From Paenibacillus sp. FSL H7-0357 (GTDB taxonomy: Bacteria; Bacillota; Bacilli; Paenibacillales; Paenibacillaceae), in the NCBI RefSeq assembly GCF_000758525.1, contig NZ_CP009241.1:2170001-2234000 (forward strand): a stretch of DNA of 64,000 nt. The letters run 5' to 3'. Below, in pieces: positions 62,836 to 64,000 of the stretch (its first letter is position 1; each line of letters begins with the position of its first letter). The position numbers were made by a program, and so were the translations under genes. A model generated the notes under the pieces. That model was not told where the DNA came from. It did not search any database and worked only from the letters and a program-made list of their open reading frames with translations.

Positions 62836-63020
62836 GGCAAAGGCTGCCGGTGAATGAGCTTCACTGCGCGAATATTTGGACTTCCGGCCGCTGTTAAGGT
62901 TGGATTTCTTGATTTGAGCCGCTGTGCAGCGGTGGAAATCCAACCTTAAAGGCGGACGCTATCGCTCCTGCAGTTCCAAAATTCTCTCCGTTACGCTCAC
63001 CTCCACAGCCTTTGCCTGTT
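62836..63020. repeat. Dispersed palindromic element, copy B
   Basis: About 185 bp bounded by inverted GGCAAAGGCTG/CAGCCTTTGCC ends. The centre is a near-perfect stem AAGGTTGGATTTC/GAAATCCAACCTT enclosing CCGCTGTGCAGCGG. It shares blocks in the same orientation with copy A at 23780-23975, including cgctatcgctcctgcagttccaaaatt (split across the two copies with one change). Confidence 0.8.
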
Positions 63021-63029
63021 TTCCTATTG

Positions 63030-63057
63030 TTAAGGTCGCTGTGGGTAGCGACCTTAA
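63030..63057. repeat. Perfect palindrome beside copy B
   Basis: TTAAGGTCGCT-gtgggt-AGCGACCTTAA, 11-bp arms, no T run on either side. It may end spoVR transcription weakly or be part of the repeat element. Confidence 0.6.
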
Positions 63058-63087
63058 GAAAAGCCCGCTCGCACAAAATATGTGCTA

Positions 63088-64000
63088 CTACACAAACTTG
63101 CGCTGCACCTTTTTACCGTCATAGGTAAAAAGGGCTTTTTTGTCTTCTACCACGGTTTGGAGGTGCACCGTCCGGCCCCAGAGGGCATAGATATGCGGGA
63201 GCGTGCGTTCCAGATATTTCAGGTCAAGCTCAATACTCTCGTAGCGGTGGGCGATCAGCAGTTCACCATTGCGCTCGTAATCGGCATCCTGAACAACAAG
63301 GTAGGGAGAACCGCCGTTGACCCGGGCAAGCACAAGCTGGTCGCGTACATTTTCCCAGGCCTTGTCGGTGATTTTCCATTCCGGGCCTTTTTTCTCAAAG
63401 ACATAGAGGTCGAGGTCATTAACCAGCTCTTTGGACAGGTAGCTGCGGATAAACGAAATGTCCGAATCCAGTTCACGTACCTCAAACATTTTGTCACGGT
63501 CCCAGCGGCGTTCGATGTCTTCAAAGATTTTGAGCCCCAGATAGTAAGGGTTCAGGCTCTGGCGCGAAGGCTGCACGACTGAGGAATTGAGCTTCGAGTA
63601 TTCAATTGTCTCCTCAGGAGTCAGGTCCAGCTCGCGCATGATCCGCTGATGCCAATAGGAGGCCCAGCCTTCGTTCATGATCTTGGTCTCCATCTGCGGC
63701 CAGAAATAGAGCATTTCGTCACGCAGCATCGTCATAATGTCGCGCTGCCAGTCCTCCAGCACGGTCGAATACTGCTGGATGAACCAGACGATATCCTTCT
63801 CCGGCTCAGGCGGGAAGGCCCGTTTTCCTGCGGTTTCCGCTGCCTGCGGCTCTGCTGAAGCCGTATCCAGATTCCATAGCTCACTATAAGGACTTGGCGC
63901 AGCGGTACCGCCGGCTGGGGCATCCTTGCGTTCCTTCATCTTGGCTTCCAGCAGATGGGTTTTGCCCAGCTTGCGCGGCTGGATCAGACTGGGGTCAATA
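63088..64000 (-). CDS. spoVR: SpoVR-family protein, C-terminal part (5' end outside window)
   Basis: The frame stays open to the window edge, so about 304 residues of a normally ~470-residue protein are seen. Family segments: [57 protein letters not shown] and [14 protein letters not shown]. SpoVR is involved in spore cortex formation and is a usual partner of PrkA and YhbH. The visible part is intact. Confidence 0.93.
   Translation of the reverse strand, partial: IDPSLIQPRKLGKTHLLEAKMKERKDAPAGGTAAPSPYSELWNLDTASAEPQAAETAGKRAFPPEPEKDIVWFIQQYSTVLEDWQRDIMTMLRDEMLYFWPQMETKIMNEGWASYWHQRIMRELDLTPEETIEYSKLNSSVVQPSRQSLNPYYLGLKIFEDIERRWDRDKMFEVRELDSDISFIRSYLSKELVNDLDLYVFEKKGPEWKITDKAWENVRDQLVLARVNGGSPYLVVQDADYERNGELLIAHRYESIELDLKYLERTLPHIYALWGRTVHLQTVVEDKKALFTYDGKKVQRKFV

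Overview
The window reads as the chromosome of an endospore-forming Gram-positive of the Paenibacillus type. Support: two S-layer-homology (SLH) surface proteins, a LiaFSR envelope-stress operon, a SAM-I riboswitch and a T-box leader, PrkA and SpoVR sporulation proteins, a futalosine-pathway MqnC, strong AGGAGG-type ribosome binding sites, and rho-independent terminators after most genes. No rRNA, tRNA, CRISPR array, phage or insertion sequence was recognised.

Layout. 1-10171: an anaerobic-type (cobalt-early) cobalamin operon, cbiX(partial)-cobK-cbiC-cbiD-cbiET-cbiL-cbiF-cbiG-cbiA. Its genes mostly overlap, but two gaps are filled with tandem and inverted repeats. 10.3-13.0 kb: a ROK fructokinase, an HRDC-domain protein and an orphan Imm53 immunity protein. 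13.1-16.9 kb: corA on the minus strand behind a long attenuator-like leader, then a riboswitch-controlled metA-metI pair. 17.4-23.2 kb: mqnC and a 1459-residue two-headed surface nucleotidase. 23.4-28.8 kb: a small winged-helix protein, a dispersed repeat, an SPFH protein with a ribbon-helix-helix partner, T-box/thrS, a 3D-domain protein and a probable forespore-expressed small protein. 29.1-36.1 kb: liaFSR, htrA and an OmpR/EnvZ-type two-component pair, i.e. an envelope-stress block. 36.2-46.7 kb: ispH, aroF, glnA, a GH94 phosphorylase with a mutarotase-like protein, serC, trmL and an AbrB-type regulator. 46.8-54.5 kb: a 34-residue membrane microprotein, an NAGPA-domain/coiled-coil pair, an atypical response regulator, an aminotransferase, a HAD hydrolase, an ABC transporter and a DUF2161 protein. 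54.7-64.0 kb: prkA, a giant SLH protein with 11 tandem repeats, an AraC/GyrI-like regulator, a second copy of the dispersed repeat and the C-terminal part of SpoVR.

Most genes are housekeeping or biosynthetic. The strongest unexplained signal is the roughly 258-nt corA leader: promoter, a 42-codon ORF with a good Shine-Dalgarno, and a long terminator whose upstream arm lies inside that ORF. This resembles translation-dependent attenuation, known for Mg2+ transporter genes in enteric bacteria. Other leads are the 34-residue microprotein with its own promoter and terminator, a SASP-like small gene behind a sigma-G-like promoter, the paired dispersed palindromic elements, and the 11-repeat surface protein.
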